Assembly: GCA_963717385.1 (NCBI GenBank)
Contig: CAVQWE010000023.1
Coordinates: 1-59,972, forward strand
Direction of reading: 5' to 3'
Origin: Sva-07 sp963717385
GTDB lineage: Bacteria > Actinomycetota > Acidimicrobiia > Acidimicrobiales > Ilumatobacteraceae
DNA length: 59,972 bases
The translations under genes and the position numbers were made by a program. The notes beneath the pieces are model-generated. The model was not told the DNA's origin, made no database searches, and saw only the letters and a program-made list of their open reading frames with translations. This document shows positions 17,921 through 26,370 of this stretch, one piece after another. Within the stretch, counting starts at the first letter, position 1. Each line of letters starts with the position of its first letter.

Positions 17921-17934
17921 GGGACTTTCGTCCC
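17921..17934. promoter_or_regulatory. DosR/DevR-like box upstream of nirK
   Basis: GGGACTTTCGTCCC is a dyad matching 13 of 14 core positions of the mycobacterial DosR consensus (GGGACTWWAGTCCC). A possible -10 (TAATTC, from 17961) would put transcription start near 17973, making the box centre about -45, the usual activating position for DosR. AGGAGGT and the nirK ATG follow at 18004-18016. It lies in the divergent region and could also affect the WD40 gene starting at 17858. Confidence 0.6.
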
Positions 17935-18015
17935 TGGCAATCAATGAGTCCCACAGTGTGTAATTCATGGACTGGTTCGATCATCGTTGTTCGACCAGGG
18001 CCCAGGAGGTCACTC

Positions 18016-19443
18016 ATGCTCATCCGATCCATGGTCCGAGTCGGTATTGCCGCGATGTTCGTCGTGGCAGCAGCCACTGCCTGCGGCCCCGACGGGCCAG
18101 ACGCGGCAGGATCGTCCGGATCCGGCAGCGGGCAAGGTGCCGGAGACGGGGCCACGGCCGGCGGCGGGGGCGGCGAGACCGATGTCGCAAGCGGCGACAC
18201 CGTCGAGTTCGTCGCCACCGAGTTCGCGTTCGCCCCGGCCAACGTGCTGGCCGAGGCCGGCAGCTACTCCGGGGTGTTGGTGAACAACGGAACGATCGAA
18301 CACGACATCAAGTTCGACAACGGCGACGCGATCGTGGCCGCTGCCGGCGAGACCATCGAGTTCGACTTCGAGGTGCCCGCCGAGGGCATTCGCTACATCT
18401 GCTCGATTCCCGGCCACGCCGAGGCGGGCATGGAGGGCATCATCCGTACCGACGCATCCCCGGCAGAAGGTGTCGGTGAGGCGGCGGCAAGCGGCGACGA
18501 AGCAGCCACGGTCGAGGCCGATCCCGATGCACCGCCATACGACCTGCGCGATCCGCGGGCACCGAAGCGAGGCGAAGGCGATGGTTTCACGCTGATCCCC
18601 GGCGGCGCCCCGGACGGTGGCGACCTGATCGACGTCGAGATGGTCGTCGAAGAGAAGCTCGCCACGGTGGCCGAGGGCTACGTGCAGCAGATCTGGACCT
18701 TCAACGGCACGATGCCGGGCCCGGTGATCCGCACCCAGGTCGGCGACACCGTCAGGGTGCACCTGATCAATCCGCCAGAAGCCAGCGCCTCGCACTCGGT
18801 CGACTTCCACGCCTCGCAGGTGGCATGGAACGACGAGATGCGTTCGCTCGCTCCGGGTGAGGAACTGATCTACGAGTTCACCACCGACTACGCAGGGGTG
18901 TGGATGTACCACTGCGGCACCGACCCGGTGCTGCACCACATCGCCAACGGCATGTTCGGCATGGTCATCGTCGAACCCGCAGGCGGCCTGCCGCCGATGG
19001 AGAACGAGTTCTTCATCGTGCAACACGAGTGGTACCTCGGACCACAGGGCGAGGTGTCGTCGTTCGGCAAGGCCAACCAGGCAGCACCGGCGCCCGACTT
19101 CGTGATGTTCAACGGCGCAGCGTTCCAGTACCGCGACACCCCGATCGAGGTGCCGACGGGTGAGCAGTTCCGTCTGTTCGTGCTGAACGTCGGGCCGTCG
19201 ATCGACTCGTCGTTCCACATCGTCGGCACGATCTTCGACACCGTCATCAAGGAAGGTGTCAAGCTCGAGCGTGGCAACGAGGGCAACTGGGGCTCCCAGG
19301 CCGTCGACCTCGCACCGGCGCAGGGCGCAGTGATCGAACTGCTCGCAGCCGAAGACGGGCTCTACCCGATGGTGACCCACGCCTTCAACTTCCCCGGCCG
19401 GGGCGCCCTCGGGCTCTTCCAGGCCGGCGACGGCCAGCCGTGA
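18016..19443 (+). CDS. nirK: Copper nitrite reductase with fused N-terminal cupredoxin, lipoprotein
   Basis: A 475-residue exported protein. A lipobox is at Cys23 (AAATAC), then a Gly/Ser linker. An N-terminal cupredoxin (about 60-150) keeps a type-1 copper set (IEHDIKF and YICSIPGHAEAGM: His, Cys, His, Met). Two cupredoxin domains typical of copper nitrite reductase follow. SHSVDFHAS holds the type-1 His, the catalytic Asp and a type-2 His. MYHCGTDPVLHHIANGMFG holds type-2 His, type-1 Cys, His and Met. SSFHIVG and MVTHAFN supply the remaining His ligands. It reduces nitrite to nitric oxide outside the membrane, and the fused domain could be the electron donor. The start is set by AGGAGGT six bases before the ATG. 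It heads the NO-related cluster. Confidence 0.85.
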   Translation: MLIRSMVRVGIAAMFVVAAATACGPDGPDAAGSSGSGSGQGAGDGATAGGGGGETDVASGDTVEFVATEFAFAPANVLAEAGSYSGVLVNNGTIEHDIKFDNGDAIVAAAGETIEFDFEVPAEGIRYICSIPGHAEAGMEGIIRTDASPAEGVGEAAASGDEAATVEADPDAPPYDLRDPRAPKRGEGDGFTLIPGGAPDGGDLIDVEMVVEEKLATVAEGYVQQIWTFNGTMPGPVIRTQVGDTVRVHLINPPEASASHSVDFHASQVAWNDEMRSLAPGEELIYEFTTDYAGVWMYHCGTDPVLHHIANGMFGMVIVEPAGGLPPMENEFFIVQHEWYLGPQGEVSSFGKANQAAPAPDFVMFNGAAFQYRDTPIEVPTGEQFRLFVLNVGPSIDSSFHIVGTIFDTVIKEGVKLERGNEGNWGSQAVDLAPAQGAVIELLAAEDGLYPMVTHAFNFPGRGALGLFQAGDGQP

Positions 19444-19444
19444 T

Positions 19445-19458
19445 GGGCCTTCGGTCCC
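19445..19458. promoter_or_regulatory. DosR/DevR-like box upstream of the Rrf2 gene
   Basis: GGGCCTTCGGTCCC keeps the G-G-G-n-C-n4-G-n-C-C-C dyad of DosR-type sites (11 of 14 core positions of the Mtb consensus). It starts at the end of nirK, whose stop codon is 19441-19443. Its centre is 43.5 bases before the ATG at 19495. Because no Shine-Dalgarno precedes that ATG, the mRNA may be leaderless, which would put the box at about -43, again the activating distance. Confidence 0.5.
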
Positions 19459-19494
19459 TTGGCGATCGGTCGTCGAGTCAGGCACTGTGAGACG

Positions 19495-19896
19495 ATGAGA
19501 CTCGAAATCACCCAACGAGCCGACCTCGCCGTGAGGGCACTGATCGCCCTCCAGGCGGAGTCGGCTCGGGTGAAGAGCGTCGATCTCGCCGACACCCTCG
19601 GCACGACAGCAGGCTTCGTCCCTCAGGTGATGGGCCCGCTGGTGCGTGCCGGGTGGGTGCGATCGGTCCCTGGACCGACCGGTGGCTACCAGGCAGAACG
19701 TGACCTCGGCACACTCACCGTGCTCGAGGTCGTGGAGACGATCGACGGCCCCACCGACACCGGTCGGTGTGTGGTCGCCGAACGGCTGTGCAACGCCGAC
19801 GAGCCGTGTGTGCTCCACATCGCGTGGGGTCGTGCCCGTGCCGAGCTGCGGGCATCACTTGCTGGGTTGCAGTTGGCGGAGGTGGCGTCGGCGTGA
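19495..19896 (+). CDS. Rrf2-family Fe-S regulator (NsrR/IscR-like)
   Basis: A 133-residue winged-helix regulator opening with MRLEITQRADLAVRALIAL, characteristic of Rrf2 proteins. Three cysteines follow the recognition wing (C-x6-C-x5-C in GRCVVAERLCNADEPC), the usual ligands of a [4Fe-4S] or [2Fe-2S] sensing cluster. NsrR members sense nitric oxide and control nitrite/NO metabolism genes, which fits the position between nirK and ric. It has no clear ribosome-binding site. The stop overlaps the GTG start of the YwiC-like gene in GTGA, so the two are translationally coupled. Whether it is NsrR or another Rrf2 branch cannot be settled here. Confidence 0.85.
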   Translation: MRLEITQRADLAVRALIALQAESARVKSVDLADTLGTTAGFVPQVMGPLVRAGWVRSVPGPTGGYQAERDLGTLTVLEVVETIDGPTDTGRCVVAERLCNADEPCVLHIAWGRARAELRASLAGLQLAEVASA

Positions 19897-20708
19897 ACAC
19901 CCGCACGGCTTCAGCGCCGCATGCCAGCGAACGAGCCACGTGGAAGACCGTGGCGATCCCATCAGAGCACGGCGGGTGGGGGCTCACCGCCGAACCCATC
20001 CTGCTCGGGCTGCTGCTGGGGTTCTCGTGGCCCGGTGTCGCCATCGGTGCTGCGGCCATGCTCGCCTTCCTTGCGCGAACACCGCTCAAGCTCGCACTGG
20101 TCGATCACCGCCGCAATCGCCAACTCGAGCGCACCGTGTTGGCTCGCCGCATCGGCACGGTCGAGGTGGTGGCAATCGTCGTCCTGGGCGCAGTGGCGCT
20201 CCTGGCTGCCGGATGGAAGTGGGTGATCCCCGCTGCCATCGCACTGCCGTTGTTCGCCATCGAACTCTGGTACGACATCCGCAGCCGGGGCCGTCGCCTC
20301 GTGCCGGAGCTGTGTGGTGCGGTCGGCATGGGAGCGGTCGCCGCAGCGATCGTCGTCGCCGGTGATGGGTCTGCCCGGCTCGCTGCGGCCACATGGCTGG
20401 TGCTTGCCGCTCGATCGATCGGAGCGATCCCGTTCATCCGCACCCAGATCGGCCGGCTCCACCGCGGGACGGTCAGCACCCGATCCAGCGATCTCTTCCA
20501 GCTCCTGGCCCTGGCGGTCGCGGCGATCGCGGCGGTCATCGATCCGGACGTCATCGTCGGGTCGATCGCGGTGGCGGTGATCGTCGTGCTGCACCTCGTG
20601 TGGGTCCGCCGGTCGCCGGTGCCACCCGCCAAAGTGCTCGGGCTGCGCCAGATGGCCCTCGGTTTCGCGCTCGTAGCGGCCACGGCGATCGGGGTGCACG
20701 CCCTGTGA
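19893..20708 (+). CDS. YwiC-like integral membrane protein
   Basis: A 271-residue membrane protein with the family opening VAIPSEHGGWGLTAEPILLG and roughly seven to eight hydrophobic helices. YwiC-like proteins have no established biochemical function but repeatedly sit beside nitrate/nitrite respiration or NO-response genes, as here. The GTG start at 19893 overlaps the Rrf2 stop by four bases (GTGA), which fixes it. The ric gene follows 45 bases downstream, probably in the same transcript. Confidence 0.82.
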   Translation: MNTRTASAPHASERATWKTVAIPSEHGGWGLTAEPILLGLLLGFSWPGVAIGAAAMLAFLARTPLKLALVDHRRNRQLERTVLARRIGTVEVVAIVVLGAVALLAAGWKWVIPAAIALPLFAIELWYDIRSRGRRLVPELCGAVGMGAVAAAIVVAGDGSARLAAATWLVLAARSIGAIPFIRTQIGRLHRGTVSTRSSDLFQLLALAVAAIAAVIDPDVIVGSIAVAVIVVLHLVWVRRSPVPPAKVLGLRQMALGFALVAATAIGVHAL

Positions 20709-20753
20709 TGGCCACCGCCATCTCGTCTCCACATCCATGAAAGAGAAGTCCTC

Positions 20754-21482
20754 ATGCACACCACGTCTCCACATTCCCTCCGCCCCGACATGAGCCTGGG
20801 CGAGATCGTCAACGCCTATCCGGCGCTGGCCACGCACCTCGAACGGCTCGAACTCGACTACTGCTGCGGCGGTGCGACCGCACTCGCCGATGCCTGCCGG
20901 GTCAACGAACTCGACCCCGAGGCGGTGGTGATCGAACTCGCCGCCCACATCAGCGCCGACGCGGCCCCCGCACCGTGGTCGTCGATGGGTGCCGTCGAAC
21001 TCGTCGACCACATCGTCGACACGCACCACCGCTATCTCTGGGACGAGCTGCCCCGCCTGCAGGCACTGGTCGACAAGGTCCTGGGTGTGCACGGCGACCG
21101 GCACCCCGAGCTCGCCGACATCGCCACCTGCTTCGGGGCGATCCGAGCAGACATCGAACCGCACCTCACCAACGAGGAGCAGATCCTGTTCCCAGCGATC
21201 GGCCAGTTGGCTGACGCCGACGAGATCCCGGCGTTCGGGTTCGGGTCGATCGGGAACCCCATCTCGATGATGCTTCGCGAGCACGACGATCTCGGCGAGC
21301 TGTTGCGCGAGCTTCGTTCGCTGACTGGTGACTACACCCCTCCCGCGGATGGCTGCGCCTCGTACAGCGCACTGTTCGCCGGTCTGGAACAGCTCGAGGC
21401 CGACACGCATCTGCACGTCCACAAGGAGAACAACCTGCTGTTCCCGCAGGTGATCGAACTGGAGCAGCAGCTCACGGCGTGA
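20754..21482 (+). CDS. ric: Iron-sulfur cluster repair protein Ric (YtfE/ScdA)
   Basis: A 242-residue di-iron protein. The N-terminal DUF542/ScdA_N domain (DMSLGEIVNAYPALATHLER, then LDYCCGG with the paired cysteines) is followed by a hemerythrin-like four-helix domain with its histidine/glutamate ligands in VDHIVDTHHRYL, EPHLTNEEQILFPAI, LREHDDLGELL and DTHLHVHKENNLLFP. Ric restores Fe-S clusters and handles NO after nitrosative or oxidative damage. It closes the nirK-rrf2-ywiC-ric cluster and is convergent with the LLM oxidoreductase gene, with 12 bases between stops. Confidence 0.9.
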   Translation: MHTTSPHSLRPDMSLGEIVNAYPALATHLERLELDYCCGGATALADACRVNELDPEAVVIELAAHISADAAPAPWSSMGAVELVDHIVDTHHRYLWDELPRLQALVDKVLGVHGDRHPELADIATCFGAIRADIEPHLTNEEQILFPAIGQLADADEIPAFGFGSIGNPISMMLREHDDLGELLRELRSLTGDYTPPADGCASYSALFAGLEQLEADTHLHVHKENNLLFPQVIELEQQLTA

Positions 21483-21494
21483 TCGTCGACCCGC

Positions 21495-22539
21495 TCACTC
21501 TCCGGCGGCGGCGTAGGCGTCGACGATGGGGGAGAGCTCGTGAGGGCTGGCGCCGTGCATGATCACGGCGTCGGCGCCGAGGTCGAACTGGCCCCGAACG
21601 GCGGCAGCGCACTGCTCGGCTGATCCGCTCGCCGACGGCGCCAACCACTCGTCGGGGATCAGCGTGGCGATGTGCTCGAGCTGTTCGGTGGTGGCACTCA
21701 CGTCGATCGCACCACGGAACCCGGCGACCATGTCGTCGGCGCGGAACGCAGCGAGCACCGCCGGATCCCAACGGTTCGTATCGACCATCAAGTCGCCGTA
21801 GGCCTGGAGGTAGGTTGCGAGGCGGCCGACGGTCTTCTTCAGGCGCACGGGCTCGGGCAGATGGTCGCCGATCGTGGCGAAACACGACCAAACGGTCACC
21901 GAGTCGGGATCGCGGCCGGCCCGCTCGGCTGCGTCCTTCACCGTGGCGACGCAGCGCTGCAGGGTCTCGTCGGTGAAGAACGTGTGCAGGATCACGTGGT
22001 CGAACGCACGCCCGCCCAGCTCCAACGAGTTCGGTCCGAACGCCACCAGTCCGAGCGGGATGTCCTCGTCGAACGTCGGGTCGAGGCGCAGCACCGGGTA
22101 CGACCCGATCGGTCCGTCGTGGCCGATGATCGTGTCGCCGTGCCAGAGGCGGCGCATCACATCGGTGAAGTCCTCCATCTGAGCGGTGGTGATCCGGGGA
22201 ATGCCGTAGGCGTCGAACATCGGTGCGATGCCGCGGCCGATGCCGAGCACGAAGCGCCCGCCGGTCAGGCGGTGCATCGTGGTGGCGTACGACGCCGTCA
22301 CGATCGGGTGGCGCGTGTTGTGATTCGTGGCGCCGGTGATGATCTGCATGTTCGTGGTGGCGACCGCGGCAGCCCCCGACAGCGTGACCGCCTCCTTCAC
22401 GTTGAAGCGCTCGCTGATGAACACCGCTCCCAGGCCGAGCTCTTCTGCCTGTTGGCATTCGGTGACGAGATCGCGTGGGTTCTGGGCGCCTCCGGCGAGT
22501 GTGTAGAAGCCGAGCTCAGGGAAAGCGTGGGGCGTTCAT
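21495..22539 (-). CDS. LLM-class F420-dependent oxidoreductase, frameshift near the N-terminus
   Basis: A luciferase-like monooxygenase-fold flavin/F420 oxidoreductase of about 347 residues. The long frame starts inside the barrel at FISERFNVKEAV and includes GGRFVLGIGRGIAP and the C-terminal GADAVIMHG. The true start is the ATG at 22539, which overlaps the lipase stop (ATGA). From it MNAPRF reads into a stop after seven codons unless one base of the AAA run at 22522-22524 (TTT in the mRNA) is removed. ELGFYTLAGGAQNPRDL then follows in frame, a normal LLM N-terminus. A homopolymer error is the simplest explanation. The substrate is unknown. It is coupled to the upstream alpha/beta hydrolase gene. 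Confidence 0.8.
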
Positions 22540-23456
22540 GCCGACACGGTGGCAGGCTCGGGGAATGGTGCAGGGGTGTGAGTGCGGATGAACACCGCGG
22601 CGCGCACGAGCGCGTCGGTGGCCTCGGGCATGTAGCCGGCGAGGATCGGATAGACGTGCCAGAGGTCGTCGCGCAGATCGAGCCGAACCTCGACGCCAGC
22701 GGCCTCGTACCGCTCGGCGAGACGTGTCGAGTCGGACAACAGGATCTCGTCCATGCCGGTCTGGATCAGGGTGGGGGGATAGCCGGTCGGGTCGGCGAAC
22801 AGTGGTGACACGCCGGGATGGTCGAGCGGTGTGTCGCCCGCATACGTCGTCGCCGCTTCGATCAGCCCGTCACCGTCGAACATCGGGTCGAACGGCGCCC
22901 GGGTCACCACCGACTCACCGGAAGCAGTCAGGTCGGTCCACGGCGACAGCACGTAGACAGCACCCGGCATCGGATCGCCGGCGGCCTCGAGCGCACCGAG
23001 CGTTGCCAGTGTGGCGCCACCCCCCGCAGAGTCACCGGCGATGGTCACCAACGACGGATCGACGTCGGCGATGATCGCCCGGTAGGCCGCAACGCAGTCG
23101 TCGACTGCTGCGGGATACACGTGCTCCGGCGCGAGCCGGTAGTCGATCACCGTGACCGTTGCGGCGGCGCGCTTTGCCAGCCGAGCGCACATCGCGATGT
23201 GGCTCTTCGGTGAACCCACCACGTAGCCGCCACCGTGGATGTAGAGGATGTGCCGGTCGGGATGGACCTCGGTCGGTGTTGCCACGATCGCGGGAATACC
23301 GCCCACGTGGGTGTCGACGTAGGCGACCTTGCGCGGCCTCGGAATCACATCGAGCTTGTCCATTGCTGCGCGGCGCTCCTCGATCGGGACGTCGTCGCCC
23401 ACTTCGAACTTCCCGATCCGCTTGCGGAAGAACCGGGCCCGTCGGCTGAGTGTCAT
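22536..23456 (-). CDS. Alpha/beta hydrolase, hormone-sensitive-lipase (HSL/family IV esterase) type
   Basis: A 306-residue carboxylesterase/lipase. The oxyanion motif HGGGYVVGS, the nucleophile elbow GDSAGGG, an acidic residue in IQTGMDEILLSD and the final His in LWHVYPI make up the HSL-family catalytic apparatus. It has no signal peptide, so it is cytoplasmic. It hydrolyses short- to medium-chain acyl esters in characterised relatives; the natural substrate is not inferable. Its stop overlaps the ATG of the LLM oxidoreductase gene, so the two form a translationally coupled pair. Confidence 0.88.
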   Translation of the reverse strand: MTLSRRARFFRKRIGKFEVGDDVPIEERRAAMDKLDVIPRPRKVAYVDTHVGGIPAIVATPTEVHPDRHILYIHGGGYVVGSPKSHIAMCARLAKRAAATVTVIDYRLAPEHVYPAAVDDCVAAYRAIIADVDPSLVTIAGDSAGGGATLATLGALEAAGDPMPGAVYVLSPWTDLTASGESVVTRAPFDPMFDGDGLIEAATTYAGDTPLDHPGVSPLFADPTGYPPTLIQTGMDEILLSDSTRLAERYEAAGVEVRLDLRDDLWHVYPILAGYMPEATDALVRAAVFIRTHTPAPFPEPATVSA

Positions 23457-23508
23457 GGACGCAGGCTAGATCGGCAGATGGCCCGACCTCTGTTCGTGAT
23501 TGGCCTGG

Positions 23509-26302
23509 TCAGCCCGAGTTGCGCAGTCCGGTGGCGATCGCGTTGATCGACAGCTGGATGCCACGCGCGACCAGTTCGTCGTCGTCGCCTTCGCGGAACC
23601 GACGCAGGAGATCGACCTGCATCACGTGGAGCGGATCGAGGTACGGGTAGCGGTTGCGGAGGCTGCGATCGAGGAGCGGGTTGTCGGACAACGGCGAGTC
23701 CGATCCGGTGATGCGACGATGCCATTCGAGCGTGAGCGCATGCTCGGTGGCGATCGCCCCGAAGACGTCGCCACGAAGGGCGTCGTCGGCCACCAGCACA
23801 TCTGCATAACGGCGGCCGATCTCGATGTCGGACTTCGCGAGCACCATGCCCATGTTGTCGATGGCCGTCCGGAAGAACGGCCACGTCTGATACATCTTCG
23901 TGAGGAGGTCGGCTCGGTGCTCGTCGCCGGCGGTGAACGCAGCAACGGCCGATCCGACCCCGTACCAGGCCGGAATCATCAGACGACATTGGGTCCAGCC
24001 GAACACCCACGGGATGGCGCGCAGGTCTTCGATCGCCGCCGAAGCGGATCGTGAAGCGGGGCGGCTGCCGACGTTGAGCATCGCGATCTCGTCGGTGGGT
24101 GTGATCGCCCGGAAGAACTCGACGAACCGGTCGTTGCCGTAGACGAGCGCACGGTAGGCGTCGAATGCGGCCGCCGACAGCTCGTCCATGGCGGCGATGA
24201 ATGCGGGTTCGGCCGCTGACGCCGGCAGATCCGACGCCGCGCCCGCCGGTCGGTTGGAGGTCGTGCTGCGCAGCAAGGTCGCTTCGAGCGTTGCGGACAA
24301 CAGCGTCTCGAGGTTGCGTCGAGCCATCGACGGATTGGAGTACTTCGCGGCGACGATCTCGCCCTGCTCGGTCATCCGGATCGATCCGTCGACCGACCCT
24401 GGGGGCAACGCCAAGATGGCGTCGTGGGCCGGCCCGCCGCCTCGGCCGACCGTGCCGCCACGACCGTGGAAGAAACGCAGGTTCACACCGGCGCTGTCGC
24501 GCGGTCGCCGTCAGTTCGGTCTGGGCGGACCAGAGGTTCCACTGCGAGCAGAGGTAGCCGCCGTCCTTGTTCGAGTCGGAGTAGCCGACCATGACCTCCT
24601 GGCGGTTCGCTCGCGAGTGCACGATGTCGCCGTACACGTCGTGCTCGAGCATTTCGGCGAGGACGTCGGCGCTTCGTCGGAGATCGTCGATCGTCTCGAA
24701 CAACGGAACGATGTCGAGTTGCGACGAAGCTGGCTGCCCGTCGTGAGATGCACTGGCGAGGCCGACCTCTTTGAGGAGCACGGCCACTTCGAGCACGTCG
24801 CTCACGTCGTGCGCCATCGAGATCACGTAGTGCGGCACGATGCGCCGCCCCACCCGGCGCACGGCCGCGGCAGCGGTTTCGAGGATCGCCAACTCGGACA
24901 CGGTGCGCTCGGCGAGTTCGGCGTCGGGGTGGCGCAGCAGCCTCGGCGTGTGGAGTTCGGTCGACAAGACATCGACTCGTTGGGCGACATCGAGCGACAG
25001 GTAGTCGTCGCAGACACCGGCCTGAGCGAGCAGATCGGCCACCACCTGTTCGTGCACCGCAGAGTTCTGTCGGAGATCGAGCCCACACAGGTGGGCGCCG
25101 AACACCGCCACACTTCGGCGAACCGGTGCCACCATCGTGTCGGCAAGCAGCCCTGCACCGTGACTGCGGAGTGACTCGATCACGCGGTCGAGGTCGTCGA
25201 GCAGTTCGGACAGGTCGCCGTAGGCGTCACGGGGCTCGGCCGGCGTCGGACCGGGGACCTCGACGCCGGGAGCGAGCACCCCCTGCGAGTACGCGTGCAG
25301 ACGGGCATGCATCCCGCGTACGGCGCGCCGGTACGGCTCGTCGGCGCGAAAGGGCGAGTCGTCACCCGACGCTGCAGCGAGGTCGAGCAGCTCAGGTGTC
25401 GGGGTGACCAATCGATCCGTCATCGACAGCGAACGCGAGAGCTCGTGCAGCGCTGCGAGGTGGTGGCCGAGTGCGGTTTCGGTTTGACGATCGATGGCGT
25501 AGCTGACGACATCGGCGGTCACGAACGGATTGCCATCTCGGTCGCCACCGATCCACGACCCCATCGTGATCGACGTGGTCGTCTCGATCGAAGCACCACC
25601 CAGCCGTGCGGACACTGCGTCGGCCAGGTCGCGCGTCAACTCGGGAACGACGTCGAAGAGGCTTGCTTCGTAGTAGCGCAGCGCCTCGTTGATCTCGTCG
25701 CGCACGCGCAACTTCGACAGCCGCAGCAGCGCGGTCTGCCAGAGCAGCAGCACCTGTACCGACAGGTCGTGTTCGATGTCGGCGGCCGCAGCCGGGTCGC
25801 CTCGTCGCAGATCGAGTTCGTCGAGCAGGCGACTGATCTCTTCGAGCACCTGCAGCACGGTCTTGCGACGTACCTCGGTGGGGTGAGCGGTGATCACCGG
25901 GGTGACCTGCAGTCGCTCGACTGCCGAGCGCACCTCGTCGGCTGCGACACCGGACCCGAGGACACCCTCGAGCATCGCATCGAGGCTGCCCGTGCGCGGC
26001 GGGCCACCGGCTGAGCGATGGTGCCGCCGACGCCGCTCGAGGTGCACGTCCTCGGCGGTATTGGCCAGCAGCGAGAGCCAGTCGAGGGCGCGGAGTACGA
26101 GCACCTGCTGATCGAGCGGGTGCTCGGCGAGCGCTGCTCGGATGCCGTCGACGGCGCTGTGGTCCGACCGGCGACCATCGACCGCGACCCGGCGCACCCG
26201 TTCGACGAGGTCGAAGACGACTTCGCCGTTCGTGGCTCGGATCGCGTCGCCGAGAAGGCGCCCGAGCAATCGAATGTCGTCGCTGACCGCATCTTCGGAC
26301 AT
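23509..26302 (-). pseudogene. ppc: Phosphoenolpyruvate carboxylase, one frameshift
   Basis: An enzyme of about 930 residues that makes oxaloacetate from PEP and bicarbonate (anaplerosis). The first two thirds carry VITAHPTEVRRKTVL (catalytic His region), GSWIGGDRDGNP and VMVGYSDSNKDGGY. The frame then breaks near 24499 after QTELTATA. In the next frame NLRFFHGRGGTVGRGGGPAH (the catalytic arginine/glycine loop) continues to the conserved C-terminal NAIATGLRNSG at 23509. Removing one base restores the full family length, so this is either a recent lesion or an assembly error. I chose the ATG at 26302 (MSEDAVSDDIRLLG); a TTG four codons upstream is also open. It is divergent from glgA. Confidence 0.85.
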
Positions 26303-26370
26303 CGGTACAGTCAAGCCGCCGGTGGGCCAGAAGGAAACGGCTTCGCGCGCCGAGGCGCCAGACTGCTGTC

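Noticed and set aside
18010..19818. Minus-strand open frame of about 600 codons opposite nirK and the Rrf2 gene
   Set aside because: It is antisense to two genes with full sets of copper or Fe-S ligands, has no family signature and no ribosome-binding site.
24483..24505. Programmed frameshifting as the explanation for the ppc break
   Set aside because: No slippery heptamer or downstream pseudoknot is evident, ppc is not known to use recoding, and similar breaks occur at unrelated genes in the window.
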